Assembly (NCBI RefSeq): GCF_022201045.2
Contig: NC_068564.1
Location: forward strand, 4,464,001-4,528,000
DNA length: 64,000 bases
Source of the DNA: Citrus sinensis
Taxonomy: Eukaryota > Streptophyta > Magnoliopsida > Sapindales > Rutaceae
Reading direction: 5' to 3'
In this document: positions 54,144 through 63,450 of the stretch, piece by piece
Numbering within the stretch: the first letter of the stretch is position 1
Layout: the number at the start of each line of letters is the position of its first letter
The notes under the pieces: generated by a model
Seen by the model: the letters and a program-made list of their open reading frames with translations, nothing else
Told to the model about the DNA's origin: nothing
Databases searched by the model: none
Made by a program: the position numbers and the translations under genes

Positions 54144-56537
54144 TCATTTCATCTCTGCCATAAACTTCTCATATTCAGCATCTGCACCATAGTTTGACTT
54201 CTCTGCAGAAGAAACTGGAGGCTGCACTGGTGGATTTGTGGCCCAAGGCACATTACCCAAGTTCTGTGAATGGTCCACTGCTGAGACAGGAGCAGGTGGA
54301 GGGGGAGGAGGAACTGCATTGTAGTAAGGTGAATAACCTAATGGCGCAGTTGCATATGCGGGTTGAACATTAGGTGGCATTGGAGCCATGGAGCTCCCAT
54401 ACATATTCGCTGACGCAGCTGGAGCAGAACTGCTACTTTCGGATTGCACTCCTGGTGGGAAACTATGTTGTTGTGCTTCACTTGAAGTTGCAGTCTGCGT
54501 TGGAGCACCAGGGGGAGCCGTTAGAGCACCAGGGGGAGCTGTCTGCACTGGTGGAGGATATTGTACTCCATAAGGAGGCATTGGTTGACCAGGGATGGGT
54601 GGATACATGGTTGACCCAGGAGGAGGAGGAGCATAAGGAGCATAAGGCGGAGGAACTGGTGGTCCCCAAGGAACAGGAGCCCCCGTATAGCTCGCTGCTG
54701 GTGGATTTGGAAGAGGACCGCCTGGTGCATACTGCTGAGATGGATAGCCACCAACTGGTGGAGCAGAAACAGGGTAGGTGGGCATTGTTGAAGTTGGAGG
54801 GCCCGGAGGCACAGTAGGCTGAGGAGGCTTACCAGCAACTCTCACAGCAATGGTTCGCCCCTCAAGACGGTAACCATTCATGCTTGCAATAGCATTATTG
54901 GCCATCTGAATATCAGCATACTTCACAAAACCATAACCTTTGCTCATTCCTGTAACCCGGTCCTTAATAACCTTAGCCATCACAATATCACCAAAAGTAG
55001 AAAACAACCTAATCAAACCATCATCATCAAGCGTCGGTGGCAAATATCCAATATACAAGTTTGTATCATCCAATTCCTTGATGGGCTTAGCTCCATTTGA
55101 CCCTAGTCCAGGATGCCCTGGAGTCCCAGAACTGCCTGAATTATTAGCCCAAGGAGGATTACTTCCAGAACTGCCACTGCCAGGGCCCAGAGCCAATGTA
55201 GTACTTTGTTTGCTTGCAGATTCAGGAAGAGTCCCTCCTAACTCTGCCAAGAAATTCTGATATTCATCATCCATTTTCTTCCCCGTTGTTCCCTTAACTG
55301 GACAATCGATAGTTGGATGGCCACCATCACCACAGATCTTACAAAGCACATCACTCTTGAAAGTGGAAGTACGTGATGGACATGCATACTGCCGATGTCC
55401 AGGCTCACCGCATAACCGACAGTACTCCTCATCCCTTATAGTCCCATTTAAAGCTGCAAGCTCCCTCAACTGCTGCCTCTTATGCTCATTTAACACCTCA
55501 TCTACTGGCTGCAACAACTTCTCCACCATTGCAGCTGCACCTTCAAGAGATTCCTGAGTCTCTGCCTCCACCAACACATGTAAATCTTCATTCTCTGATG
55601 GGTCTGGCTTCAAATCCCTCTTCTGTTGCAACCTTCCCTCTTTCACTGACCCTTTACCACGTATAACAATCTTAGCACCCGTCTCTCTCTCCATTCTCTT
55701 TTGTGTATTCCCTCTCGGCCCAATAATCAAACCAATAAAATTATAACCAGGGTATTCTTTCATCGGAATATAAAGCTTCTTCTGAAGCTTTGGGGGCCTA
55801 TAATCTGCCGGTGGCTTAAATGCCGGATTTCTTTTAATAATCTGAGATATAATCTCCTGTCTCTCCTTATTCAATCTCTCTCTTGCACGATACTCTCTAG
55901 TATTAATCCTAATTCCCATATTATCATAAATTGGTTCGGGCGAAGGACTCCTTTGTCCCTCAGGTCTATCATCTAAAGGCAAACCAGACTGAAGAATTCT
56001 AGAAATTTCTAACAAACGACTATTCAAAGCTTGAATTTCCGGGTCAAACTCAATACCTCCAGTAAAGTCCTTCATAAAATCCGGCAACTGAATCACCGGC
56101 TTCGGCTCATCGTCCGCCCACCTCGATCTCCGCTTCCTGGTCCCGCTTCCAGAGTCGCCATTACCTTCCGTACCGCCTGATTCCGATGGCGGCGGATCCC
56201 ACCTGCTGCGACGTCGTCGTCTGCTCGAGGTCTCCTCCTCGCCACCCGACTGATCCTTATCGGTGCCGGAATGAGTGTTGGTCAGACCATTTTCCGAAAG
56301 CAACGGCTTCTGCTTAATGTAATCGGCTGCGGCGACGTCATTGTTATTGTTACAGCTGTTCTCATTGTTTTTGTCGTGGCCGTTTTCGGAAGCCGGCTGG
56401 GGATTTTGAGCATCGGGAGGAGCTAGGGTTTTGGGCGGGTTTTGTGAATCGTGATCTAGGGTGTCTTGCGGTAACGGCGGGTTTTGATTGAAATCTAGGG
56501 TTTGATATTGGGGGTTTGATTCAACTGTTGACTCCAT
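54144..56537 (-). CDS. SF1: Splicing factor 1 / branchpoint-binding protein
   Basis: Nuclear pre-mRNA splicing factor that binds the intron branchpoint and cooperates with U2AF65. Intronless coding region of 797 residues (Arabidopsis SF1 is about 800). Two U2AF-ligand motifs of the K/R-rich-SRW type lie at residues 105-117 ([12 protein letters not shown]) and 134-145 ([12 protein letters not shown]). The SF1 helix-hairpin region is about 155-240. The KH/QUA2 RNA-binding domain is about 253-345, with GPRG at 273-276. Two CCHC zinc knuckles span C373-C386 and C399-C412. The plant-specific RRM is 493-569, with LYIGYLP and KGYGFVKY. The rest is Pro/Gly/Tyr-rich. The start [10 protein letters not shown] was chosen because it fits the plant N terminus. 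The frame stays open for 122 codons upstream, but that part overlaps promoter-like site II motifs. Confidence 0.95.
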   Translation of the reverse strand: MESTVESNPQYQTLDFNQNPPLPQDTLDHDSQNPPKTLAPPDAQNPQPASENGHDKNNENSCNNNNDVAAADYIKQKPLLSENGLTNTHSGTDKDQSGGEEETSSRRRRRSRWDPPPSESGGTEGNGDSGSGTRKRRSRWADDEPKPVIQLPDFMKDFTGGIEFDPEIQALNSRLLEISRILQSGLPLDDRPEGQRSPSPEPIYDNMGIRINTREYRARERLNKERQEIISQIIKRNPAFKPPADYRPPKLQKKLYIPMKEYPGYNFIGLIIGPRGNTQKRMERETGAKIVIRGKGSVKEGRLQQKRDLKPDPSENEDLHVLVEAETQESLEGAAAMVEKLLQPVDEVLNEHKRQQLRELAALNGTIRDEEYCRLCGEPGHRQYACPSRTSTFKSDVLCKICGDGGHPTIDCPVKGTTGKKMDDEYQNFLAELGGTLPESASKQSTTLALGPGSGSSGSNPPWANNSGSSGTPGHPGLGSNGAKPIKELDDTNLYIGYLPPTLDDDGLIRLFSTFGDIVMAKVIKDRVTGMSKGYGFVKYADIQMANNAIASMNGYRLEGRTIAVRVAGKPPQPTVPPGPPTSTMPTYPVSAPPVGGYPSQQYAPGGPLPNPPAASYTGAPVPWGPPVPPPYAPYAPPPPGSTMYPPIPGQPMPPYGVQYPPPVQTAPPGALTAPPGAPTQTATSSEAQQHSFPPGVQSESSSSAPAASANMYGSSMAPMPPNVQPAYATAPLGYSPYYNAVPPPPPPAPVSAVDHSQNLGNVPWATNPPVQPPVSSAEKSNYGADAEYEKFMAEMK

Positions 56538-56820
56538 GGATTGTGATTCTTTCGTGACGGCGAGCGACGGGTCGAGAGAGTTGTGTTGTGCTCGTGCGTT
56601 CGTTGGTGAAAGTCTCAGATGAATGTTTTGAAAATTACGGAACTGTACTTGAGAGAAACTTGCGTTCGGAGGATTTATATAGTGGGTGAACCAATAACAA
56701 CTGTGCATGAATGAATGCTTGCAATTTGTATATCCGCTGGCAGATACGGATCTCGCCTGCTGTTGCTGACCTAAGGAAGGCGGTTCCGGTTCGGGTTGGA
56801 TTAAGGCTTGTTGATTCGTA

Positions 56821-56840
56821 GGCCCGGCCCATCGGCCCAA
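56821..56840 (-). promoter_or_regulatory. Site II (TGGGCC) pair upstream of SF1
   Basis: On the minus strand TTGGGCCGATGGGCCGGGCC lies 284-303 bp upstream of the chosen SF1 ATG. It contains two TGGGCC motifs, common in promoters of plant housekeeping genes. Their position argues that transcription starts downstream and that the upstream open frame is not translated. Confidence 0.5.
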
Positions 56841-57102
56841 TTGTCTGTTTGAGTTCAAAGGGTAATTTACACACACCTCCCCTGAGGTTTGGAAGAACAA
56901 CATTAGTTCGTGACGCGTATAATTTTATTAAACAAATCCCTATGCCGAAGTTATTACCCGATGCTCATGTTATCACGTGAGACGTCTAAATTTTTCCTTA
57001 CATTTCATTTAGTTATTCTTTTCTTTTTAATGACGTGTCAATATTACAAGGTAAACTTCAATTCATCCCTCATATAGAATGATAATCTTCAATTTACACT
57101 AT

Positions 57103-58041
57103 GAAGTTTATTATCCTGCTATTTTCTGATAATCACAATCATAATTTTAATTACATTTAATTGTTGTAGTTGTTATTATAATTGCTATTAAAATTAGATA
57201 ACCCATCTATTAGATGGTAAATAAATAATTTTATAAATTATAAAATTTATTGTCTAATACATAAGTGATTTACAGTAGTTGAGATTGAAATTGAAAGTCA
57301 AATGTTGTGATCACTCGCACTTCTATGTTTTTTTTTTCTTTTTTTTTTAATTTTACAATTAGAACTATAATGATTATTGTTCTATGTAACTATTAAAAAA
57401 TAAACAATATCTTACTTTTATTAAAATCATTTGGAATTAAACTTAATTTTAGGATGACATGTCACCTATTAGGACTAGAATAATAAGTCATGTCATTGAC
57501 AAGAATATTACCCTAAAGACAGGTTGTTTCCTATAAAAACATAAAGGATGAGTCATAAACAGTATGTGCTGGGGCATGCTATTTATGCATGTAAGTTGTA
57601 ATAATAATTCAGACGCCTCGTTTATGTGTCTTCTTAATCCTTAAATGATAGGTTATTTAGATAAAGAGTGATATACGATGAGTCATCCAATACTTATGCG
57701 CCAATTAAAATGTTAATTATTGTTATTGTCATTGTCGTCATCATTATCATCATCATCATCATTATTATTATTATTTTTTATCATTATTTTATCATAATAA
57801 TAATAAAAAATAAAAATAACTAACTAAGAATATTTTGGCAATATGTAACCGTCCACTCCAATTCTCAAACAAAGTGAGCACACAAAGGAAAATGCAGCCA
57901 ATTCCAATTTCATATAATACAAATTTGTAAAAAAAAAAAAGAAAAAAAAAGAAAAAGGAAGTTTGTGGATTTCAAGTCTACAATGCCATGGTACAATGGT
58001 GTATATTTTTGCGGTTGAAGTTTATTATCCTATTATTTTAC

Positions 58042-58120
<79 letters not shown>

Positions 58121-59182
58121 ATTGTAATTTTAATTTTTATTAATTGTTTCAGTTGTAATTGAAATTGTCATAATAATTACTATTAAAATTGGGTAACCCG
58201 TCTATTGGATAGTAAATAAATAATTTTATAAATTATAAAATTCATTATCTAATAGATAATTAACCCACAGTAGTTGGGAATGAAATTGAAAGTCAAATAT
58301 TTTGATCACTTGCATTTCTATATATATATATTTTTAATTTTTTTAATTAGAATTCTAATGATTATTGTTCCATGTAACTATTAAAAAACAAACAATCTCT
58401 TACTTTTATTAAAATCATTTAGAATTAAACTTTTAGAATGACATGTCGCTCATCAAGACTGAAAAGAGTACGTCATATCATTGACGAGGATATTAATTTA
58501 ATGACCGGTTGTTTCATATCACAACGTAAACGATGAGTTGTAAATAGTATGTGCCAGTGCATTCTGGTTACACATGTCAATCTCAACAATAATATGGTTG
58601 ATGCATTGCTTTTTTTTTTTTAATTTTTGAATGACAAGTCGTCTATACACATAAAGATATATGACAAATCATTTAGTACTTATGTGCTAATTAGAATGTT
58701 AAATTATTGTTATCATCATCTTCATCATTGTTATTATCAATATTTTTGTCACTACTATGATAGATAATAATAATACTAAGGATAATAATTAACTAAGGAC
58801 TGCCCACTCTGGCAAGTCTTTTGACAACTTCCCACTGCACATGCACTAATGAGAATGCAGCTTATTCCAATTTCATTTGCAACAAATATGAAAAAAAAAA
58901 AGAAGTTTGTGGACATCCATCCTACAATACCATGGTACAATGGTGTATATTTCTATGGCTGAAGTTTATTATCTTGTTATTTTACTATAATCATAATTTT
59001 AATTTTAATTGTAATTCGTCGTTGTAGTTGTAATTGGAATTGTTATTATAATTACTACTAAAATTGGGTAATTCATCTATTGATGGTAAATAATTAATTT
59101 CATAAATTATAAAATTCATCGTCTAAAAGATGAGTGACCCACAATTGTTGGAACTGAAATTGAAAGTCAAATGTTTTGATCA
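57103..59182. repeat. Tandem repeat of a ~0.93-kb unit, 2.2 copies before interruption
   Basis: GAAGTTTATTATC starts at 57103, 58017 and 58961 (steps 914 and 944). Shared landmarks include TTATAAATTATAAAATTCAT-like runs, GAAATTGAAAGTCAAATGTT, CATGGTACAATGGTGTATAT and a TTGTTATCATCATC-type simple repeat. The third copy is broken at 59182 by transposon DNA, and its continuation appears to resume at 63034. The second unit is longer because of the ATT microsatellite. No coding potential. Confidence 0.85.
58043..58119. repeat. (AAT)n(ATT)n palindromic microsatellite
   Basis: About 11 AAT units switch to ATT units running to 58119, so the two halves are self-complementary and can fold into a hairpin. 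It sits in the second copy of the 0.93-kb repeat. Confidence 0.85.
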
Positions 59183-60101
59183 TGGGCGAACCTAGAGTAG
59201 GCCCATGAGGGGCTTCAGCCCCTCCTGAGCTTTGGAATTTATTTGAATATATTATAATTGGTCCATTTAAAATTTTAAATTTTCTTCTAAACTTTCAAAA
59301 TTTCCTTGGAAAATATTTTATATGTTTGGCTCATTTTCTAGTTTGTTATATATCTACTAGACTTGAAAGGAGTGTTTAAGTGATGACTTAATTGATTATT
59401 TAATTGATTGACATAATTGTCATCTTATAACTTTAAATTTTCAAAAATATCAAGGCAAAAGTCATTGTTTTTTAGATTTTTAATTAGCCAACCGGTTTCA
59501 TCACTCTTTCAAAAATAAAATTGCACGGTCTTTTTATCACATTCAGATAAAAAACGAAGTAAGTATTAAGATTTTCTCATATGAATTAAACACGACTAGT
59601 TGATGTAGAGTTATTTGATCAACTAAATTTCTTACTATTTGTGGTAACTTTTTTTTTGCCTCAAATAATTATTCTAATTTAAGTCATTGCATGAAAACAA
59701 CAAAATTTCAAATTGTTGATTAAGTTGATTATGAAATTATTATAGTATGTAATTTTTTTTAAACTAAAAATGAGTCAAGTATAGTCGTAAATGTGTTGAA
59801 AATTATTAATTCAATGAAGTTAAATAATTTGGCACTTGTTGTTTTTGTTTGAATTCTTTTTCGGTGTATTAAATCATCATGGTATCTAAAGACCACATTA
59901 AGCCTCGACTAATTCAGATTTGAGCCGAGTAAGACCACTAGGGCGGCCAAGCTCTCCTACCAAGTATATTAACACAGTTGCATTATCAAATTTCGAACCA
60001 AGTACTTTGGTTAAGTTAAAATTAACAGCCCCATGCCGGCTGACATTCGCACTTGTTGGTGAATTTTTTTTAAAAATTTTATTGTACTAAGCCCCTCCTA
60101 G
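59183..60101. mobile_element. Transposon fragment with AGCCCCTCC ends
   Basis: It begins GGGCGAACCTAGAGTAGG followed by GGGGCTTCAGCCCCTCC, and ends with TACTAAGCCCCTCCTAGAAAA next to the truncated LTR. Such AGCCCCTCC-containing termini are familiar from dispersed plant repeats, but I cannot name the superfamily. The expected far end is missing, probably lost with the start of the adjacent LTR. No protein-coding remnant was recognised. Confidence 0.5.
59842..60048 (-). mobile_element. SINE with a perfect 10-bp target-site duplication
   Basis: The element is flanked by GCACTTGTTG on both sides (59832-59841 and 60049-60058). Read on the minus strand, it has a box-B-like GGTTCGAAATT about 50 bases in and ends in an A-rich tail (CAAACAAAAAC). 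These are features of tRNA-derived SINEs. The box A is weak. It lies inside the transposon fragment 59183-60101, so it inserted later. Confidence 0.7.
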
Positions 60102-60720
60102 AAAACCCTAGAAAAGGAAAGGAAAGGGGGTCTTGGGATTCTGCTAGCTCTCTCTCTCTCTAAGCAACTGAACCCATTGGACATTTTTCTCTTTCTACCA
60201 CAGAGAAATTTCTCTTTCGCCTGTGATTTCTTTAAGATTGATTATTTTGAATTCTTTTCCTTTAAATTTACTTAAAAACTTTTTGTTTAAAGCAATCATA
60301 ATTAAGCCACATGAATTGTGGTATGAGTTTTTCCAAGTAAGACCCGAATCCCTGACTTGAGCGTCGGAGGGTTCTCGCCGGAAAAACTTCCGACATCTCC
60401 TGACTGTTGGTTGTGTCCACAGGCTCACAGGTTATCTGCTCATGGATCGTCTGCTCATGGATCGTCTGCTCATGGGTCGTCTGCTCATGGGTTATCTGCT
60501 CATGGATCGTCTGCTCACGGGTTATCTGCTCATATGTTTGTCTGCTCATGAGTTCTCTGCTTATGGATTGTCTGCTCATGGGTTGTCTGCTCACATAACA
60601 TCTGCTCATTGAAAATCTGCTCATGGTGCTAACTAATCATCAGCTTCCCACCAAACAAATTTAATGATGATGTAGGGATCTGAGATCTGACCAACTTATC
60701 CGGATTTCTCGGCATCAACA
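60102..60720 (+). repeat. Left LTR, truncated at its 5' side
   Basis: It matches the right LTR from AAAACCCTAGAAAAGG (62365 onward) through the CT repeat, the leader and the 15-bp minisatellite. It lacks the first about 355 bp, including the TATA box and the 63-bp repeat. It ends GGCATCAACA, like the right LTR. The last about 90 bp differ from the right LTR. Confidence 0.8.
60435..60630 (+). repeat. 15-bp minisatellite in the left LTR, about 13 units
   Basis: Unit TCTGCTCATGGATCG with small variations. As 15 is a multiple of three, the minus strand stays open and reads a five-residue H-E-Q-T/I-I type repeat. I regard that frame as incidental. Confidence 0.9.
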
Positions 60721-60742
60721 TTTGGCGCCGTCTGTGGGGACC
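60721..60742 (+). other. Retrotransposon primer-binding site
   Basis: TTTGGCGCCGTCTGTGGGGA directly follows the left LTR end. TGGCGCC plus a GTxxGGGGA-like extension is the usual PBS core of many plant Ty3/gypsy elements and matches the 3' end of a tRNA (tRNA-Asp type). Confidence 0.75.
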
Positions 60743-61130
60743 GGTACGAGAAGCCAATTTTTTGTCTCTATTAATTTTCATCTAGTCAAAGCAAATCAAA
60801 ATGCTACAGTGCATAAATGGATGAGCTTGCTTAAACAAGGAAGCAAAAACCTTAAATGAGAGCACATTGAAGGCACACGTTTGTAGAAATCAGAACAGAT
60901 CAGAAGTTAAATTTTTATTTACAAGCAATTTTTTCATGAAAATTTAATTATTTCTCTAAATCCTGCTATGTGAGATGAGGATACCTTATATTCATTAAAT
61001 TGATTGTGCTCATATTAGGGCTGACGGTATAACTTAGTTAACTTAATTTCTTGAAAGTTACTCAATATGAGAATGATTTAAGAAGGAAGAGCTAGGCTAG
61101 CGTTGAGAAGCCAATCAAAGTTTACTAATA

Positions 61131-61960
61131 AGGCATGCAAATGCTCTAAAGTCTCAAAGCCTGTTTATGGCGAGACCAGAAGGCAAGCGTGCCAGGATCT
61201 GCTCGACCACAAGAAGGCGAGCAGAATCCTAAGCATTGAAGAATTTACTAAGGCATGCAAAGGCTCACCAAGTCTCAAAGCCTGTTTATGTCGAGACCAG
61301 AAGCCAAGGGTGCCAGGATCTGCTCGACCACGAGAAGGCGAGTAGAATCCCAAGCATTGAAGAATTAACTAAGGCATGCAAAGGCTCACCAAGTCTCAAA
61401 GCCTGTTTATGGCGAGACCAGAAGCCAAGCGTGCCAGGATCTGCTCGACCACGAGAAGGCGAGCAGAATCCCAAGCATTGAAGAATTTACTAAGGCATGC
61501 AAAGGCTCACCAAGTCTCAAAGCCTGTTTATGGCGAGACCAGAAGCCAAGCGTGTCAGGATCTGCTCGACCACGAGAAGGCGAGCAGAATCCCAAGCATT
61601 GAAGAATTTACTAAGGCATGCAAAGGCTCACCAAGTCTCAAAGCCTGTTTATGGCGAGACCAGAAGCCAAGCGTGCCAGGATCTGCTCGACCACGAGAAG
61701 GCGAGCAGAATCACAAGCATTGAAGAATTTACTAAGGCATGCAAAGGCTCATCAAGTCTCAAAGTCTGTTTATGGCGAGACCAGAAGCCAAGCGTGCCAG
61801 GATCTGCTCGACCACGAGAAGGCGAGCAGAATCCCAAGCATTGAAGAATTTACTAAGGCATGCAAAGGCTCACCAAGTCTCAAAGCCTGTTTATGGCGAG
61901 ACAGGAAGCCAAGCATGCCAGGATCTGCTCAACCAAGCGAAGACGAGCAAACCACCAAAG
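61131..61960. repeat. Seven tandem copies of a ~121-bp unit
   Basis: Unit starts (AGGCATGCAA) are at 61131, 61251, 61372, 61493, 61614, 61735 and 61856. The period is 121 except for a first step of 120. Inner copies are almost identical; the first and last are the most diverged. Each unit contains GGCTCACCAAGTCTCAAAGC and GATCTGCTCGACCACGAGAA. Because 121 is not a multiple of three, each reading frame passes through all three translations of the unit, yet frames on both strands stay open. The overlapping open frames here are not evidence of a gene. Confidence 0.95.
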
Positions 61961-62106
61961 TTTCCACTCTTGATTCGTTTCACTCTCAACACTAGAAACT
62001 GGGGGACTGGTGTTTAGGGAATGAAATAGGGTGACCAAGACAAAGGTGTTTGCTCATACATTATCGCGCTCTCCTCCAGAGTAAAAGTGAGCAAATAGTT
62101 GAGCAG

Positions 62107-62280
62107 ATCACCTCGACCAGGATATTATTGGTCACCTCGACCAGAATAATATGCGGTGACCTCGATCAGATCACCTCGACCAGGATATTATTGGTCACCT
62201 CGACCAGAATAATATGTGGTGACCTCGAGCACATCACCTCGACCAGGATGTTATTGGTCACCTCGATCAGGATTTTACTA
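62107..62280 (+). repeat. 63-bp tandem repeat, 2.7 copies
   Basis: ATCACCTCGACCAGGATATT starts at 62107, 62170 and 62233 (exact period 63). Each unit contains a shorter internal repeat built on GGTCACCTCGACCAGAATAA. It lies in the promoter-side part of the right LTR, upstream of the TATA box. Such LTR sub-repeats often act as enhancers; that role here is inferred. Confidence 0.9.
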
Positions 62281-62360
62281 GAAAGCACGATTCAGTCAAA
62301 ATAGTTTCTCCGAAATATTAGGGACCATATTCTTAGTGGATGAAAACCGCTATAGTTTTC

Positions 62361-62368
62361 TATAAAAA
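62361..62368 (+). promoter_or_regulatory. Putative LTR TATA box
   Basis: TATAAAAA about 350 bp into the right LTR. The left LTR is truncated just past this point, so its own TATA box is missing. Confidence 0.5.
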
Positions 62369-62697
62369 CCCTAGAAAAGGAAAGGAAAGGGGGTCTTGGG
62401 ATTCTGCTAGCTCTCTCTCTCTCTAAGCAACTGAACCCATTGGACATTTTTCTCTTTCTACCACAGAGAAATTTCTCTTTCGCCTGTGATTTCTTTAAGA
62501 TTGATTATTTTGAATTCTTTTCCTTTAAATTTACTTAAAAGCTTTTTGTTTAAAGCAATCATAATTAAGCCACATGAATTGTGGTATAGGTTTTTCCAAG
62601 TAAGACCCGAATCCCTGACTTGAGCGTCGGAGGGTTCTCGCCGGAAAAACTTCCGGTACCTCCTGACCGTTGGTTGTGTTCACAGGCTCACAGGTTA

Positions 62698-62820
62698 TCT
62701 GCTCATGGATTGTCTGCTCATGGGTTATCTGCTCACGGATCGTCTGCTCATGGATTGCCTGCTCATGAGTTCTCAGCTTATGGATAGTCTGCTCACGGGT
62801 TATCTGCTCATGGATTGCCA
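62698..62820 (+). repeat. 15-bp minisatellite in the right LTR, about 8 units
   Basis: Same TCTGCTCATGGATTG unit as in the left LTR but with fewer copies. The minus-strand 176-codon frame across it is an effect of the multiple-of-three period. Confidence 0.9.
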
Positions 62821-63033
62821 TAAGATCCGTGGCAAGCGTTCCCAGAACCTTCATATCTGACTTGAGCGTCGGAGGGTTTACGCCGGGAAAACAACCGGCG
62901 TGCTCTGACCTGATTCTGTGGACGCAGGGACACTTAGAGAAGAAAGCGTACGAGGAGAGATCCTGATCGAGGTGAGGTTGTTCGAGCAGACATCCTGGTC
63001 GTTGGAAGGCGTAACCAGAATCTCGCATCAACA

Positions 63034-63450
63034 CTCGTTTATGTGTTTTTTCTTTTTTCAATTTTACAATTACAGTTGTAATAATTATATCTCCGAAAAT
63101 ATGTTCTCATGCTAAATTTCATTGCATGCGAGCAGTAGCTATCGAGACCTTTCAATGAATAAACCAACAATAATTTTATTGGAAAAATTTCTAACTTAAT
63201 GAACTCTAGATGCACAATTAATCTATTCATTATTGCATTTATGAAACAATAATTTGATTGGAGAGTTGCCTTCATCTTTGAAAACGCGATTATTTGATAT
63301 AGGAAATAATAAAATTTTTGGAAGAATACAAGCATGATAGGTGATAGTCGACTGAATTTGGTTATTCTGAGTCTACAATTGAACTGAATAAAGGAAAAAG
63401 TCCAAAACTCAAGGGTTCAAAAGTAAAATCCCGAAAACATTATTCTCATC
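63034..63450. other. Resumption of the 0.93-kb repeat, then 3' flank of the PLAT gene
   Basis: The first about 55 bases (CTCGTTTATGTG, then a T-rich run and CAATTTTACAATTACA) resemble the part of the 0.93-kb repeat expected right after the 59182 break. The rest is AT-rich and should hold the 3' UTR of the PLAT-domain gene. Confidence 0.5.

Larger units (their letters stand above)
60102..63033 (+). mobile_element. Non-autonomous Ty3/gypsy-like LTR retrotransposon, 5' truncated
   Basis: Left LTR remnant (60102-60720), primer-binding site, repeat-filled interior without gag or pol, polypurine-like GAAACTGGGGGACTGG (61994-62010) and right LTR (62011-63033). The PBS and the TTGAGCGTCGGAGGG motif in both LTRs are typical of plant Ty3/gypsy elements, probably the Tat/Ogre side. 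The interior is only about 1.3 kb, so it must have depended on proteins from another element. Confidence 0.8.
62011..63033 (+). repeat. Right LTR (about 1.02 kb)
   Basis: It begins TGTTTAGGG after a polypurine-like stretch and ends GCATCAACA. It contains, in order, the 63-bp repeat, a TATAAAAA box (62361-62368), a CT repeat, TTGAGCGTCGGAGGG (62619), the 15-bp minisatellite and a second TTGAGCGTCGGAGGG-containing segment (62860). Confidence 0.75.

Noticed and set aside
60435..60630. CRISPR-like regular repeats
   Set aside because: Units are contiguous 15-mers with no unique spacers, and the sequence is plant nuclear DNA. The 121-bp and 160-bp arrays likewise lack spacers.
61103..62017. Overlapping plus-strand open frames of 80-125 codons resembling a repeat protein
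   Set aside because: They are one 121-bp DNA repeat read in three frames. The period is not a multiple of three, so no constant repeat protein is encoded, and the array lies inside an LTR element.
60195..63061. Minus-strand frames with H-E-Q-T-I type repeats (118 and 176 codons)
   Set aside because: They come from a 15-bp minisatellite in both LTRs, oriented against the element. No promoter or domain supports them.
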